Source: Carnegiea gigantea
Lineage: Eukaryota; Streptophyta; Magnoliopsida; Caryophyllales; Cactaceae
Direction of reading: 5' to 3'
Length of the DNA: 64,000 nt
Assembly: GCA_029747015.1 (NCBI GenBank)
Contig: JAKOGI010000024.1
Location: 541,001 to 605,000, forward strand
Part shown: positions 32,306 to 43,934 of the stretch, piece by piece
Numbering within the stretch: the stretch's first letter is position 1
How the letters are laid out: every line of letters starts with the position of its first letter
Translations under genes and position numbers: made by a program
The notes under the pieces: generated by a model
Told to the model about the DNA's origin: nothing
Databases searched by the model: none
Seen by the model: the letters and a program-made list of their open reading frames with translations, nothing else

Positions 32306-33164
32306 ACATATATGCTTTGGGTGACAGCTAATGCAAATGGAGCTTTGAATGAGATTTCACTGGAATCATTATAAATGGTTTAAGAATGTCAATTATATGT
32401 ATATTACATTTATTTAAAAAAGTTGTGCTTATTCATAGTTTTCGAGCTTCAGGGGATATTTTACTAGACTCTTTTATTATGGGAAGTCAACAACTGTACT
32501 CACTGATTTGCTTGTAATGGAAAATGGAAACATGAACATGGATAGTTTTTTGTTCATGTATTCATTTATGCTGACAAGGTTTTATTCGTTGCACATAACT
32601 TACTAACGATGCACAGTGCAAAGACCAATAGCAAAAAAGATAAAATTTTGATGATATTGAAGGCTTTTTTTTTTTTTGGGCTTGAAATCTACGTAGTCCC
32701 CTGTTGTAGACCCCTAAAAATAGCATCTTATTTTTTTAATTGCCCAATGATGAAAATTATATCTCGACTTTGTACTTGGAGGTCAATAGAGTAATCCTTA
32801 ATTTGATCGAAAATAAAAACAAAATGCTAATAGAGCCCAAAAAGACCAAATAGGCCCAAATTGACAGTATTCGTTGTCCAATTAAGATCCACTGTAGGGA
32901 GCATAAAACTATTGAGTTTAAATGTCAATATTCTTCATTTAATAAGATTTCTAATAACACAGTATGCACCAAAATCCGATAAGTAATGGAAAAGATACAA
33001 GTCGAATATTGAGACTTGTGCTGAAAATGACACATGTTCACTATTTTGCCTATACCTTCTTCCACACTTATTCAAACGTTATGCAGTTAGTGTTACTAGA
33101 AATTAGATTCAATAAGCTTTCAGGAAAAAAAAATAATCACCCAAAACCAAAAGTCGGATGACAA
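32306..33164. other. Unclassified AT-rich sequence
   Basis: No gene, RNA gene or repeat edge recognised. It contains a T11 run near 32669. Short ORFs here are chance. Confidence 0.3.
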
Positions 33165-34605
33165 TGTTATGACCAGACAAAGTTGCAACCCAGCTTGACT
33201 CAGAAAATCTCGCCGACTTTTAGCCTGAACCAGCTAGGAAACGGGTCAAGTTTGTCAATAGGGAACTGGATGAGCTCCTTAATTTTCTATCTCTTTGAGT
33301 CCTTTCCTATCTAAAGTGTATTTAATTAATTAAAATACTACCTAGATTATTTCACTCAATTAGATTAACCTCAATGGGACTAGGATTAGGTCTCCTTTCT
33401 CTAAATTGATTCAGACTATCCCCTCAACCACTATAAAATGGGGGCTACCTCACTAGGGTAGAGGCATCAGTGAATTCACATCAACTAGACATCAGACATT
33501 GTCAATGTGAGAGAATTGAAAAATTGCAAGAGATTTCTGGTAAAGAGGTAAATCGAAAAAGATGTCACTTTGTTAGGTTCCTAGGTAAATTAAGTGGGTT
33601 ATCCTCATGGTAAAATTTATATCTTTCCCCTACTCTTCATACTTGATCTTTCTTTTATGATTTTTGTTTTCACAATTACTAAATATGTAATCTTTAGGTA
33701 CCCACCCCCCGGTGGGGGTTTATTTACTTTACTCTTGTTCTTATTAGACTAAAAATTGTATCTTTTGCATTATTTATTGTGATTTGTGTTAATCTACGGC
33801 CTAATTATATGATAGTCTGATTAAAAGTTTGATTTCACATATTAAATTGTAGAGGTTATCAATAATGATGGGCACGGATGTGATGCATCCCATTGCATCA
33901 CCGTACCATTGCCCCCGAATTTGGATCCTCGATTCAAGACTAGTCAAGATGTTCCCTACACTACATTTATTAAGGGCGTGAAAAACCGGTTAACCGTTTT
34001 TCAGTTTAAGAAAATCTCAAACCATAACCAAACCAAAAATTTCAATCAACAGATTTTCAATTGACCGAAAATTTCGGCTTTTCAAAACCTGAGCCATACC
34101 CAAACTGAAAAAATTGGCTAACTGATTTTTCAATTTGCTTGGCCAATTAACCATTTAGTAATAATATAAAAAATGTACTTTTTAACCGGAATTTTTCTTT
34201 TTTTATGTTTTACTTTTTAAAAAGAAATTATTTCGGCTACCATTCAAAAATAATTTTAAAAAATGTATTTTCTGACTTAAAATTTTCAACTTTTAGGTTT
34301 AAATTTTTTTCCAAAAAAATAAATGCCAATTTCAGTTAACCAAATTTTCAAACCGGTCAAACCGTAACCAAATCAAAAATCAAAATAAATTTTCGATTCA
34401 GTTTACTGAACCAATTTTTTTTAGAAAATTTGTTTGATTATTTTGCTGTTCAAATTTCGATTTTGGTTTTTTTGTACACCCTTAATGATTACTTAGAGGC
34501 TTTTTAAAAACCTTTTTCAAGCAAAGTCAATTGTCCCTGTAGTTGCCCCCGTCGGTTATGATTTGTGTCGAAAAGTTATTATGGTTTGTAAGTTTTCCTA
34601 AAACT
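33165..34605 (+). repeat. Tat-like LTR remnant with a MITE inside
   Basis: A TATAAAAT box (33432-33439) is followed by GGGGGCTACCTCACTAGGGTAGAGGC, the TATA and leader style of Tat-lineage Ty3/gypsy LTRs. The right end, AAAACTCACTGGTGACTCTTCT near 34590-34612, resembles the LTR/primer junction of Ogre/Tat elements (TGGCGACTCCACTGGGGA, tRNA-Arg type). Without the 508-bp MITE the LTR would be about 0.9 kb. No internal coding region follows, so it is a solo or truncated LTR. The start (TGTTATGACC near 33164) is a guess. Confidence 0.4.
33974..34481. mobile_element. MITE-like element with terminal inverted repeats
   Basis: It begins GGGCGTGAAAAACC and ends, read inward from the other side, GGGTGTACAAAAAAACC. 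Both ends are flanked by TTAA (33970-33973 and 34482-34485). It is 508 bp, AT-rich, with many AACCGGTTAACC-like and ACCAAA words and no ORF. The flanking TTAA (or TAA) suggests a PIF/Harbinger-like or related transposase source; the family is not certain. Confidence 0.7.
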
Positions 34606-36191
34606 CACTGGTGACTCTTCTAAAAACATAATTGTTTCTTTTTATTTTTATTTTTCTATTAATTTTTATTTTCTTTTTGGCATAACAATTTTGATCCAAG
34701 ACAATGAAATTGTCTAGACCTGGGCGTTGTGCAGGCCCAATAACCCAGTCAGGTTTCTGGATCAGGAAGGTTGCCATGTTCCTGGAACCGGCAGCAAACA
34801 CCCAAGGATTGGGATTAAGAGACTGGGCCTGATTTCGGCCCAGGAACCCCGGATCAGAGTACAAATCTATTTTTTTGTTCTGTTCCTATAAATCTACTAA
34901 CTTCTAATTTTGAAATTTTTAAAAAAATAAACATTAATAGTCAATGTTGAAATTAATAAAAATAAATACCTAGGAAACAAAGTCGAAACCATTCATGACA
35001 AACTTGCGACCTAGGATAGGTCCCACAAGGTCGTTGGTCGTTACACTTGCGTATATATTTTATGAAATTATTTTGAATCTTCTTACAATTTAGAAATCTA
35101 TGAGCTACTATATGAATGAAATTTCCATATAAATTGGAGATATTAATACAATTTCATTACAAATTTGACTTATTTCTATTACTATTTATTTATTGGGTAT
35201 ATGCATCTTGTATATTTGGTTAAATTGTCAATTTTAAATATCTATAATTATATAGCGTAAAGGCTCATTAATAATTTTTATTTGTATCTTGTGGCTAATT
35301 TGAGTTGCAAAAATTTAGTTTACAAATAAATCATAGTTCATAGCAAATGCCATGCTTTTGTAGCAAATTTGCTTTTGTGAAGCTAAGAATTGCCACAAAT
35401 TATTAGCTATTAAGGCAAAATAATATCTTTGACAAATTAGTAATTACCATAAAAGCTATCACCACAAAAGCTATACAAATTGTGGCTGTTTGAAAATTGC
35501 CACAAAAGCCTTTTGTAATGGACTTTCTGTGGCAATCTTGTAGCAATTTTTAAAGTTGCTACAAAATATTTTTGCAACAAAATTTCAATATGTTGTAGCA
35601 AAAGCATGTTCTACAAATAGTAGATTTATGATGGTGGATTCGTAGGACTAATCTAGGACTTCAACCCTATGGAGTCAGATTCTATTGTTTTACGTGCTTC
35701 TCCTCAGTTAAGCCTTGTAATACTCTCTTTTTTTTTTTTTCTTAGGCCCTTGTAATACTCTTTGATTTATAAGTTTGATCTGTTTTATTTTATGATTACA
35801 CTAACCATATGATTAAAAGATCTCAAATTTAGCTAGGTTTATGTCTAGACTTATGTATTTAGCTGTCAAAATCACAAATTTATCCTATGTATTCACACAT
35901 TTGGCTAGAATTTATAATAATATTATGTAATGAGCATAAATTAATTCCCACAACTGAAATGGTGTCTCTAAATTGAACAGCTATTGAAACTTATCATATA
36001 TAACATGTCCCAAACTTTAACATCACACACAAATTAGTAATCAATTAAATCTGAGTAGTATTCTAGCTTAAAATGTGACATTGTATACCTCATTTAACCT
36101 AACTTTTAACTAATAGTAATTGTTAAATTAGGTTATTTATTAGTGTTTTCGATGTTTTGTGGTTAATAAAGATAATTGCTCAAATGGTGGA
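34606..36191. other. Unclassified AT-rich region with a GC patch and a palindromic-word region
   Basis: 34715-34865 is a GC-rich patch rich in GGCCCA/TGGGCC words, typical of small non-autonomous transposons; the minus-strand ORF there (34598-34864) has no recognisable family. 35290-35640 is dense in the complementary words GTAGCAA/TTGCTAC and TGTGGC/GCCACA, as in foldback or CACTA/MULE-derived MITEs, but I cannot fix termini. Nothing coding is supported. Confidence 0.35.
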
Positions 36192-38931
36192 TGATAAGTG
36201 CAAAATAGGCTAAAAATTGGGCATGAGAACCCGGGTTAAATCTACAAGGACAACCTGTAATATCCTTGAAGTATGGCTAGGTTTGCCCATCACAAAAGCT
36301 GCTACAAAAACAAGGAAGAACAAGAGGATAGAGAGTTGGCACGAGTTGTACATGCCGCCATGCTCGCCATGCTCCCACATAATTGTTATGTTGAATTCTA
36401 GATAGTTGGCACGCTCTACCTATGCCAGATGGCATAACTTTGCCAAATTGGCAGAGTCGGACCTATATTTGTGTAATCAAATAGGTTTTAGCTTAGTTTT
36501 TAGGGTGCTTAAGGTAATGCTTAGGAGTACATTAGTGCTTAATTTTGGTAATGTAGCCATATTTCATGTTATTTGGGTGTTGATTTCAGGCATTTGATTC
36601 TCTTTTAATGTTTTTGGCTCTCAAGCTCCTCAATTTATTTGCAGCTTGCTCAATCTATTTCCTTTGCTCCTGATGTTTTACATTTAAATCTATTTGGTTT
36701 GGGTTAATTTCATATTTGATGGTGTTGTTTGTTCCTAAATCATGTTTTCCTTCCCTTCTCTACTTTCTATTTCCCTTTTTCCATGATCAAATCTCCATTT
36801 CCAATTCTCCCCTTGTTCTCTCAAGTAAGGGTTTCAAAACCTATTTTTCCAAGTTTGAACTTTCAATCGATTATGAGTTAGATTAGGAATAGTTTGCGTA
36901 GATTAGTGCAAATAAATGGAAATTCACCACAAATCTAGCACCTCTTACCCTAATCTTGGAGGTCCATGCCCAATTTTGGGCTTGATGCTTTATAGGTAAT
37001 TTTTTCTCTGTGCCCTTTTCATTTATTTTTAGTGATTTGAAGTTGATTTTGTGTTTATAAGTAGTTTAACTCATGTTTTCATTTAACTGTGATGAGTAGA
37101 GATCTTGTTTTGCTGATTTAATTTCAGCATATTTAGTATAGAATTAAGGATTAATTAGTTTTATTAACCATGTTGAGTGTTTAATTAGTATGTGATTAGT
37201 ATTTATTTGCATGCGTTAGTTTTTTATTGATTTCTCTAAAATAGACATATACTAGATTAGTTAGTAAGTGATTTGATTGCAACACCATCCTAGAGAACGA
37301 TAAATTTTCCATCCTACTCTAAAACAAAAAACTAGCTAAAAGTAGAAGCAACCATGTACTCATACAATGCTTTTACCCTAGGTGTATTCGCCCATTCTAG
37401 CATTATCGATTAGACAAACAACCTCTAACAACGACATTCCACATCAGGACTTCTAAAAAAGGTACATAATCATAATGTATTTGACACATAATCTAGTCCA
37501 CCTTTGAGGCAGTTGAACCTATATTTTCACCTATTTTCCTTACCTAAACACTCCTTTATTTCTTTACATCTTCCCTTAGGATTGAGGAAGTTTGTTATTT
37601 TTCTCATAATCACTTAACTTGGCCTAATCTCTTCTTTTGTAGGTGGTTTGGCATTAGACTAGAGATTAGAGGGTGATTTTCGATTTAGGAAGCTAAGGAG
37701 AGGAAAGAAGAAAGACATCAAGCACGAACCTAAAGAAAAAGACACAACTCGGGCTATTACGTCAATCAACATGCCCATAACAACAGTCAAAAGATGAAAG
37801 GAACGACATTGAGTGCCTCACAGAACCCTGTTAACTTCAAGACCCAATTCTGTAGAGTGACACAGCGAACTATGCAAATCTGTGTGCTCATGCTACTATA
37901 GCCCAAGGAACCCAATTAGGTTCTTAATATTACCTGCACGACATCTCGTGTTGTGTGGTAGAGCTGTGCAACTCCTTAAGTCAGCTGCTACTGTCATTTG
38001 AAATGATGTCCGGTGTTTTATTTAGGGATCTTCTGTTGTTAGGATTTTAATTAAGGTTCTAATTACATTCTAACACATTGATACTCTAGAGTTTTGAAGA
38101 TTATAATTGTTGAATTTGAGATTTATATTCACTTGAATTATCAGTTCCTGAGTTTATTTTCTCAAAACCTCTCTCTATATTGTTTATTGTTGTAGCTCCT
38201 TAGTAGTTGCTAATATGATGCTTTACAATTATTGCGACATGATTTCGACTATGCTTGATGGCTAAATCTCCTAACTTGGATTGGGATTGACGCTAATATG
38301 CCTCTAGCTGAAGCATGTATTATCCGCACATCTTACTTGTTCCAAGCTTATGTTATTGAACTCTACTTTGCTTACCACATGTTCGATGACTTACTTAAAA
38401 GAGTATTCATATGTTTTTATTCAGTTTAGGGAAACACTATAAGATGAAATCTTTTTCCTAGCATGACTTAGTAGACAGTTAGGATTTTGACATGAAAATA
38501 ATTTAAGTTCTGATTAGGATTTAAGATTATAGATTTTGTAATCGTTCTGCTCTTAATCCTATGAAAATGGGCAACTATAGTTTTAGGATTAGTCTTTGAT
38601 CTTGGAAAAGGGAGAGGATAGGCTAAATTAATAATGTATCCATTCAAGTTGCAGTTGCATGCTTGGACAAGTTTGATAGGGTTACTAACTAATTTGCTAG
38701 CATAATTGTCCTGCTAATTCCAACCTAAATGTTTTAACCTTCTGATTTCTGAATCATATTCTTAATTGTTATCGTTTTCTTAATTGGTAATTGAATCTCC
38801 AGGTTTGATTTTCCTAGATTGAGTTGTTTAGTTAGTGTTGGTAATTAGAAGTCAACTCCTCGTGGGATTGACCTATATTCAGCAATTGCAAGCTTCAGTT
38901 ACATCGTGCGCTTATGGTTTTCACTATAACA
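36192..38931 (+). repeat. 5' LTR of a truncated Ty3/gypsy (Athila/Tat group) element
   Basis: It starts TGATAAGTGC, the same first ten bases as the Athila LTR in this window, and ends CTATAACA directly before AGTTTTTGGC. It is 2.74 kb. The last 120 bp contain CAACTCCTCGTGGGATTGACC, a phrase common at the 3' ends of Athila/Tat LTRs. No second copy is present in the window, so the left edge rests on motif and order. Confidence 0.65.
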
Positions 38932-38933
38932 AG

Positions 38934-38954
38934 TTTTTGGCATTGTAGACGGGG
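38934..38954 (+). promoter_or_regulatory. Primer-binding site, tRNA-Asp type, decayed
   Basis: TTTTTGGCATTGTAGACGGGG follows the LTR end and resembles TTTTTGGCGCCGTTGCCGGGG of Athila/Tat elements, with substitutions that fit CpG decay. Confidence 0.7.
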
Positions 38955-39204
38955 CTCTAGTTCATATAGAAGTCAATATAATACTCTAGACTAGGCTTTT
39001 ATTTTTCTTTTATAGTTTTTAATTTTCTTTATTCTTGGTTGACACTACTTAATCTGGGTGTAGTGTTTGCTTTCTGTGCACAGGAGAAGCTAGGGCAACC
39101 ATAACCTTGTTCGCTTAATCCTAGGATAAAAGCAACCACCCAAAAGAGAGGCAAAGAAGCAAGAAGGAGGAAGAAAGAATCAAAGATCATGGGGAGAATA
39201 AAAT

Positions 39205-40640
39205 ATGGTTCTTCGGGACTATGCAATGTCGAAAACGCCCAATATTACATTTCTTATTATAAGACCAACAATTGAGGCTAATAAATTTGAACTTCAACTA
39301 ACTCTCATCACCTTTGTGAAAAAGGAGCAATTTGGAGGCCACCCATCAAAAAATCCCACCAAACACAGTCACAACTTCTTGCAAAAGTGTGATACTATTA
39401 AGAACAATGGGTTCTCCAGTAATACAATTTGGCTAAGGCCTTTTCCCTCCTTCTTGAAGGATAAAACTCGAGTTCGGTTGCAGAATGAGGAAGTCAATTC
39501 TTTCTTCACTTGGGATGCATTCTCAAAGGATTTTCTCAAGAAGTACTTCCCCTCAGGCAAAATTACCAAGCTAATGGCTGACATCACTTCTTTTTCTTAA
39601 AGTGATAAAGAATCCCTATGATGCATGGAAGAGTTTTAAAAGAATTACAGTAGCAGTGCTCCCATCATGGTGATCCCCATTGGCTCATAGTCCACACGTT
39701 CTACAATGGGTTGGACCAATTGATGAGAATTTTAGCTGACACTGCAACCGGCAATGCTCTTATGGTGAAGCTGATAGAGGCGATAAGGGCTTTATTGGAA
39801 GAGATACCCTCCAATAATTATCACTTGTCTAGGGAGAGGGCTATCCTTAAGAAGAGCAATGGCAGGTATAAGGTTGATGCTACAAGCCTTTTCGCTAGCA
39901 GGGTAGATGCACTTCCATAGAGACTCGATGGGGTTGGTACTTCTCCTATTCTATATGGTTCTTCCAGTTCTTCTATTGAAGTATCTGCTAGGGGCACACA
40001 TCTATTAAGTACTACAATGGTCCTTCTACTACTAAGCATGCTAATATACTATATAGTTTCAACCAAACACCCCAGAACAATCCCTACTCCAGCACTTATA
40101 ACCCTAGATGGAAGAATCACGCCAACCTTTCCTATAAGGGTCCTAACCTACAACCTTAGTGTTCTTTGCCGCCACCTAGTTCCAGTATCGAGCTCCCTAT
40201 AATTCACAACCTCAACCTCCTTAGCAGAAGTCAAACCTAGACCTTTTTATAGAGAGGTTTATGCAAACCTAGACTAAGACTAATGAGAACCTCACTCAGT
40301 CTATCAAGTTGATCAACTCTAGGGTAGACAACATAGCATGCCACTATAAGGTGATAGATACCCAAATCGTACATATAGCTTAATGGGTTAGCAACATGTA
40401 TTGACCTAATGGGCATCTACCAAGCCAACCTGATACAAATCCCAAGGGTGACATCAATATGGTTTCTGTGAAGGGTGAAGAGTTAGTGGAGAGCCATGTG
40501 ATGGTCATTTAGAAGGTAGTTTCAGTTCTTACCTCCACAAGAACAGGGGGAAAAGGCTAGGAGAGAGCCATAGCTTAGAGGAGAAGACCAATCAGTCACC
40601 TCCAGTTTGCCCTTCTCAACCTCCTTTCCCACTATCTCAG
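39205..40640 (+). pseudogene. Ty3/gypsy Gag, broken and truncated
   Basis: 39205-39600 ends with LRPFPSFLKDKTRVRLQNEE, TWDAFSKDFLKKYFPSGKI and LMADITSF, the retrotransposon Gag domain. After a frame change it continues at about 39700 with FYNGLDQLMRILADTATGNA and SNNYHLSRERAILKK, then GRYKVDAT and RVDAL, the same region seen in the Athila Gag at 20859-21086. 39990-40640 holds an Asn/Pro/Ser-rich remnant of the linker. No knuckle, protease or pol follows: the element is cut off at 40652. Confidence 0.8.
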
Positions 40641-40652
40641 AGGGTGGCACAA

Positions 40653-41837
40653 TTTGTAATGCCCCAATCCCTAACTACCTAATTATCTTAACCTAATAGT
40701 TTATTATTTGTAATTGCAGTAGAAGTCTCTTGGTTAGAGGCATTATCGCTGTGCGGAAACAGACAAGGCTACTAAAAACTGCATAATTTCCTGTTTCACT
40801 CTCACATTCACTAAGTCTACTAAGATTAAGGACGAGAGAGTACATTCACCACACTATTTTGGCTTGTAATATAAGTTATAACTTAGTGAAGGGTTCTCAA
40901 ATTGAAGCATTAAATAATTTGACTAAATATATATACAAGAGGCATGCCTTTAGGAGTGCTGGTCCAAAAATCACTGTAAGCACCTGGCTAGCTAACTTTT
41001 AGCAAATTACAAAGTCCCTCTTCTACTTCTTGCTACCTTCTTGCTTGTTAGAAGGAGGTTTATTCACTCATCCTTTACCTAAAACATAAACATAAACACA
41101 TTTCAAATGGTGTGCCAAAGCTTAGTACGTATATCCCTAAGCTGTAAAACGTAAACTTTCTGTTCAATTTAGTTCAGTGCTCATATTTTAAAACATTTTA
41201 GTTTGAAGGTAGGATAGAAAGGAAGAAGAAGTGAGTAAAAGTACTTTGTCAGTTATATGGAAGTGGAACCCTTGTTGATGTTTAATAACTGGTGGGGCCA
41301 CTTCTTTAGTTAACAAAACATTGTTTCAAAATAATTTATTACATGATTATTTGCATAATTGAGAAACATGTGGATTTTCAAATAGCACAGGCAATAAACG
41401 TATCTAGTTTTTAAAATATGTGCACTTTTTAATGAAAAATGCTTCTACGACTTGAAATAACATAAGTGATCTCGCTCTAGATGCATAATTTTACGATTAG
41501 TATAAGTTTGGATAATTTAATTAAATTTTCCAGCTTAATAAGCAATTCAATATCCCTTTGGCTTTTCTTTTAACTATTATTATTCCCGTCATCATTTACT
41601 TAAAAACAAGTGGATTTTATTTCTTTTTGTTCTACTCTTTCCTTTAATATTGTTGTTACCCTTACAATTTGTGCCATTAGCATTACAGTTGTTACAAGAT
41701 ACACTTCGCTTCATGTTTCGTTGATATCTATGTTATTACCGTTATCATTAGTGTGCATGGCTACTATCATCATCTTGGTTATCCTTGTTATTAAAACTAT
41801 TATTGTCATTATTAGGATTGCTGTGACCATTATCATT
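40653..41837 (+). repeat. Probable 5' part of another LTR
   Basis: TGTAATGCCCCAATCCC abruptly replaces Gag sequence at 40653. TGTAAT-(A/G)-CCC is the usual start of Tekay/Del-type chromovirus LTRs, as in the LARD at 43935. The rest is non-coding and AT-rich. It runs into the inverted repeat of MULE-B, which may have inserted into it. No partner LTR is visible, so this is tentative. Confidence 0.35.
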
Positions 41838-41975
41838 GTTATCATTAGAATTATTTACTTTTGGCCCCATCCAACTATGGTGTATGAATTTTCAGACTAC
41901 ACAACTATGAAAATAAATAAATTGTTAGATCCTTCAAGTATGTTGGTAATTTACTGTTGGGGCCAATTTTGAAAT
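41838..41975 (+). repeat. Left terminal inverted repeat of MULE-B
   Basis: AGAATTATTTACTTTTGG, CCCCATCCAACTATGG, CACAACTATGAAAATAAAT and TAATTTACTGTTGGGGCC all recur in the same order on the complementary strand at 58990-59128, with small differences. Confidence 0.85.
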
Positions 41976-42019
41976 TAGGTCTGCATAAGACATGAAGTGA
42001 CTAGAAAACCAACCAAAAA

Positions 42020-42878
42020 GTGATTTTATGGCACCGACTCAAGCTTTATCCCCACCTAATGTTGAAGACGACAAAACCCCCAACCACCCCTTTTTCATTT
42101 CATTTAATTTACTGTCACTTGCCTCCTACAGTTTCATCTTTCCTCCTATATTCCCTTTCTGCTTCAATCTTCTTAATCGAACCAACCCATCAAACCCTAA
42201 ATTTTGCCTTACTTGCTGCCTACATTTCCTCTCACTTGCTCCCTGCGTTTTCACTGCCAACTACCCCACTAAACCCTAAATTTTCCCTACTTGCTCCCTT
42301 CTTCATCAAATTGTTCTTTAGTAGGAAGTGGTCTCGTAGTAAATGAGAGTGTTTTGCTAGGTTAAAGTGAAATCGTGGACGTAGAAAGGGAAAGAATAGA
42401 TAAGAGTTTGCTTGTCGACATTTGAGGCCCACAATGCAGAGGAAGGGGAAAGGAAAGGTGAACGAGGTAAACTTTTTGAATTTGTGTTTTATCAGTTGGT
42501 GGGATAGAAAAAGCTTAGGGTTTTATAGTCATTTTAATTAAAAAAACCTTGTTAACGCACATTAAACTAAGATTAAGATAAAATGGATTGTAATTAAGTA
42601 ATAATTAAGGCAGTCTGGTCCGTGATGCATTCATGTGATAGCATTGTTTGTGTGCTCAGTTAGTTTATTAAATCGTATTTATGGGGATCATTACTTAATT
42701 TTGCATTAGTTAAGTGAAGTAGTTTGTACTAAGTTAGGGTGAGGGTTCATGATCCTATGTTCTACTAAAATATGTTATTTGACTATGGAAATGTGTGTTG
42801 TTATTATCCTAGGGTACTTTGTTTTATTGAATTTTTAGGACATTGATAATGATCTTTGCTTAATTCTTTGCTTTATAG
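42020..42878 (+). other. MULE-B 5' leader region
   Basis: No supported coding sequence. The overlapping pyrimidine-rich ORFs at 42020-42346 have no recognisable domain and lie where the promoter and leader should be. A TTTGCTTTATAG acceptor just before 42879 suggests a spliced 5' leader. Confidence 0.35.
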
Positions 42879-43409
42879 ATGCAAATTGATAATGATAGTA
42901 GGGTTCTTGTTGTGCATTTCAAAGAAAAAAGTACACAAATGCCTCCTATAGACTTGGATAGGTATGAGATGCGAGAACTATATGCTGATGCTACGTTATT
43001 GCTAGAAAAAGGCTGGTTGTCAACTACCTCAGTATATATGGACTTCTTTTATGCATCTCCCAATAACGGTAGGGCTAGATACTCATTGGATTGTGATGAT
43101 GCATGGTTGTCTTTGAGGAAGATATGGTCTAGAGTGGCTAGGAATATTCCAATATACGTTAAGAAAAGAAAATGGGCCTCCGTGTACTATTATATACATA
43201 ATGAGTTGGAAACTTTGAGAAAGCAAAAGGAAGAGAGTATTAATACTGCTACAGCCATCCCCATTGCGACAAAGAGTAAGTCTTTAATGATAAGTCCTGA
43301 TGACTTGAAACTGCTTGAGGGTCATGAGGAGATGTTGTTGGACCTAATTTGTTCCTTTATTGATATGGATAACTTTGGTGGACCTACTATTAGCCAAGCA
43401 AATCAGTAG
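42879..43409 (+). pseudogene. MULE-B transposase N-terminal region
   Basis: A 176-codon ORF beginning just after a splice acceptor. Its first residues (VLVVHF, then YEMRELYADATLLL, MDFFYASP, IPIYVKKRKW) follow the pattern of the N-terminal domain found before the DNA-binding domain in many plant MuDR-type transposases: a short beta-rich module ending IPIYV. It then has a charged helix. After its stop, Pro/Ser/Thr-rich sequence continues (43440-43930) until the LARD insertion. The next transposase domain reappears at 55200. Assigned from position and a weak pattern. Confidence 0.5.
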
Positions 43410-43934
43410 GCTAACAATTTGATTGCTAGTTAAGCGCAACAACCAAGCTGTTAACCTAAATCAACTAAAGTGCCTACCAAAAAGCCCCCATCTAAGACAA
43501 CATGTCCCCTATCTCCATTTTTAGGAAGAAGACCCCTTACAAGGATTTAATCGGACTCTCCCATAAAAAGACCTAATCTCATTACTCCTTCTTCTCCTTC
43601 CATAAGAACAACTATGAGTCTTTTCCATTCTCCTAACCATGTCTAAACTAAACCCACTTCTCCTACTTCAAGCCTCTCAACTAAACCTACTTATCTCACT
43701 TCAAGTAGACCTTTAACTAGGATTCAAGTCCATACCCGTAAACCTATCAACCTTCCTTCCACAAGAACAACTTTAAGTATGAGCTTACCAATTTCTCTTA
43801 CCTCTCCTCCTTTAAATGTGACCACAAAAAAAAAAAAAAAAACAAAAAGAAAACCTCTCATACATCTTATCCCTTAGTAAGGCCAATAAGTAGAAGCTGA
43901 GGAAGTGTTACGCTCAATGGACTCTCATCTATTC

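Noticed and set aside
34598..34864. 88-codon minus-strand ORF
   Set aside because: It lies in a small GGCCCA-rich patch typical of a non-autonomous transposon and has no recognisable family.
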